DNA from: CAZQLE01 sp964593905
GTDB lineage: Bacteria; Chloroflexota; Anaerolineae; Anaerolineales; Anaerolineaceae
Length of the DNA: 6,520 nucleotides
Direction: 5' to 3'
Assembly: GCA_964593905.1 (NCBI GenBank)
Contig: CAZQLE010000206.1
Span: forward strand, 1 to 6,520
In this document: positions 5,682 through 6,520 of the stretch, in pieces
Position numbering within the stretch: position 1 is the stretch's first letter
Layout: every line of letters begins with the position of its first letter
Notes under the pieces: model-generated
Seen by the model: only the letters and a program-made list of their open reading frames with translations
Database searches by the model: none
What the model was told of the DNA's origin: nothing
Position numbers and translations under genes: made by a program

Positions 5682-6520
5682 TTAATACATCAGCTCAACA
5701 TTCAAAACATTGCGCAGCGGATTGCCGTCCAGATAGCGGCGCAAATTATCCACAAACAGATCGGTCAACCGCTGGTTTTCGCGGTCGCTGGTGCTGGCCG
5801 AATGAGGGGTAACGATCACATTGGGCAGATCCCACAACGGGCTGTCGGCCGGCAGCGGTTCTTCGGCGGCCACATCCAACGCCGCACCGCCCAGATGCCC
5901 CGCTTGCAGCGCCGCAATCAACGCCGGCTCCTCAATCACCGCCCCGCGGGCAATGTTGATCAAGAAGGCGCCCCTGGGCAGCAGCGCCAGTTCGGCCGCG
6001 CCAATCATGCCCTCGGTTTCGGGGGTATGCGGCACAGTCAACACCACCGCCTCACAACGCGGCAGCATCTCGTGCAGTTGGCCGGGGGCAAAATATTCAT
6101 CCACCACATCCTCACGGGCCGAGACATCCAGCCCCAAAACGGTCATCCCCAGCGTGCGGGCATATTTTGCCACCAGCGACCCGATGCGTCCCAGCCCCAC
6201 CACCCCCAGCGTACGGCCCTGCAGATCTGTAGCGGCGTAACGCTGCCACAGATGGGCGCGCTGCTGGTTCTGGGCCAGCAAAAAGTTATTGTAATGGATC
6301 AACAGGGTCATCAAGACATGTTCAGCCAGCGGAATGGCATGTACCCCGCTGGCCGTGGTGAACACACAGCCCGGCATCCGTTCGGCATACTGGCGGCGGC
6401 GCACAAACTGCCCGATCCCGGCACTAGTCGCCTGAATCCATTTCACCTGCGGGGCCAGTTCTGGCAGACGAGCGGCATGGGGATAATCAAAATCAAACAG
6501 CACCTCAGCCGTAGAAAGGA
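5682..6520 (-). CDS. D-2-hydroxyacid dehydrogenase (NAD(P)-dependent), N-terminus cut by window edge
   Basis: The reading frame is open to the right edge, so the start is outside the window; about 40-50 N-terminal residues are probably missing. A GTG at 6503 is in frame but lies inside the conserved domain (AEVLFDF), so it is unlikely to be the start. Numbered from that GTG, KWIQATSAGI (21-30) and GVHAIPLAEHVL (53-64) belong to the split catalytic domain. GLGRIG (103-108) is the Rossmann dinucleotide loop, and D126 at the end of the second strand suggests NAD(H) preference. The catalytic triad is R186 (NIARGAV), E215 (AAEEPLP) and H234 (TPHSAS). The family reversibly reduces 2-oxoacids such as glyoxylate, hydroxypyruvate or phosphohydroxypyruvate. 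No extra C-terminal ACT domain is present, which argues against a long-form SerA. The TAA stop shares one base with an ATG of the downstream aldolase gene, so the two are likely an operon with coupled translation. The substrate is inferred only from this neighbour. Confidence 0.88.
   Translation of the reverse strand, partial: LSTAEVLFDFDYPHAARLPELAPQVKWIQATSAGIGQFVRRRQYAERMPGCVFTTASGVHAIPLAEHVLMTLLIHYNNFLLAQNQQRAHLWQRYAATDLQGRTLGVVGLGRIGSLVAKYARTLGMTVLGLDVSAREDVVDEYFAPGQLHEMLPRCEAVVLTVPHTPETEGMIGAAELALLPRGAFLINIARGAVIEEPALIAALQAGHLGGAALDVAAEEPLPADSPLWDLPNVIVTPHSASTSDRENQRLTDLFVDNLRRYLDGNPLRNVLNVELMY

Noticed and set aside
5682..6503. Taking the GTG at 6503 as the true start of the dehydrogenase
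   Set aside because: The frame stays open to the window edge with family-like sequence (LSTAEVLFDF) before the GTG, and the family has about 40-50 more N-terminal residues.

Overview
The window looks like bacterial chromosomal DNA of moderately high GC, most plausibly from the Chloroflexota (Anaerolineae-like). Two things suggest this. One is the secreted protein with a Thr/Pro-rich tail built from NT-S/A-LPPTA units, a style common in that group. The other is the single-chain (alpha-beta fused) glycyl-tRNA synthetase. The taxonomic call is an inference from style, not from a marker gene.

Layout. (1) Positions 1-1515, minus strand: the 5' part of a gene for an exported zinc metalloprotease. 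It has a signal peptide, an HExxHxxGxxH site, a Met-turn and a Thr/Pro repeat tail that runs off the left edge. (2) Positions 1516-1674: a short divergent intergenic region. It holds a good extended -10 promoter for the rightward gene, a perfect inverted repeat at the predicted transcription start, and a weaker leftward promoter candidate. (3) Positions 1675-4668, plus strand: a complete fused glyQS of 997 codons. (4) Positions 4669-4782: a convergent intergenic region with a strong hairpin terminator that can work in both directions. (5) Positions 4783-6520, minus strand: a two-gene operon. The upstream gene is a D-2-hydroxyacid dehydrogenase whose N-terminus lies beyond the right edge. The downstream gene is a DapA-superfamily aldolase whose sequence resembles 4-hydroxy-2-oxoglutarate aldolase (HOGA1) more than true dihydrodipicolinate synthase.

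How the genes relate. glyQS is a housekeeping, monocistronic translation gene, and the protease is an unrelated extracellular function. The aldolase and dehydrogenase are likely co-transcribed and translationally linked. If the HOGA-like reading is right, the aldolase would release pyruvate and glyoxylate (or a related 2-oxoacid), and the dehydrogenase could reduce that product to a 2-hydroxyacid. That would parallel the HOGA1/GRHPR pair of hydroxyproline catabolism. The pairing is the most interesting hypothesis here, but the substrates cannot be fixed from sequence alone. I saw no mobile element, CRISPR array, tRNA or rRNA, and no clearly novel system.
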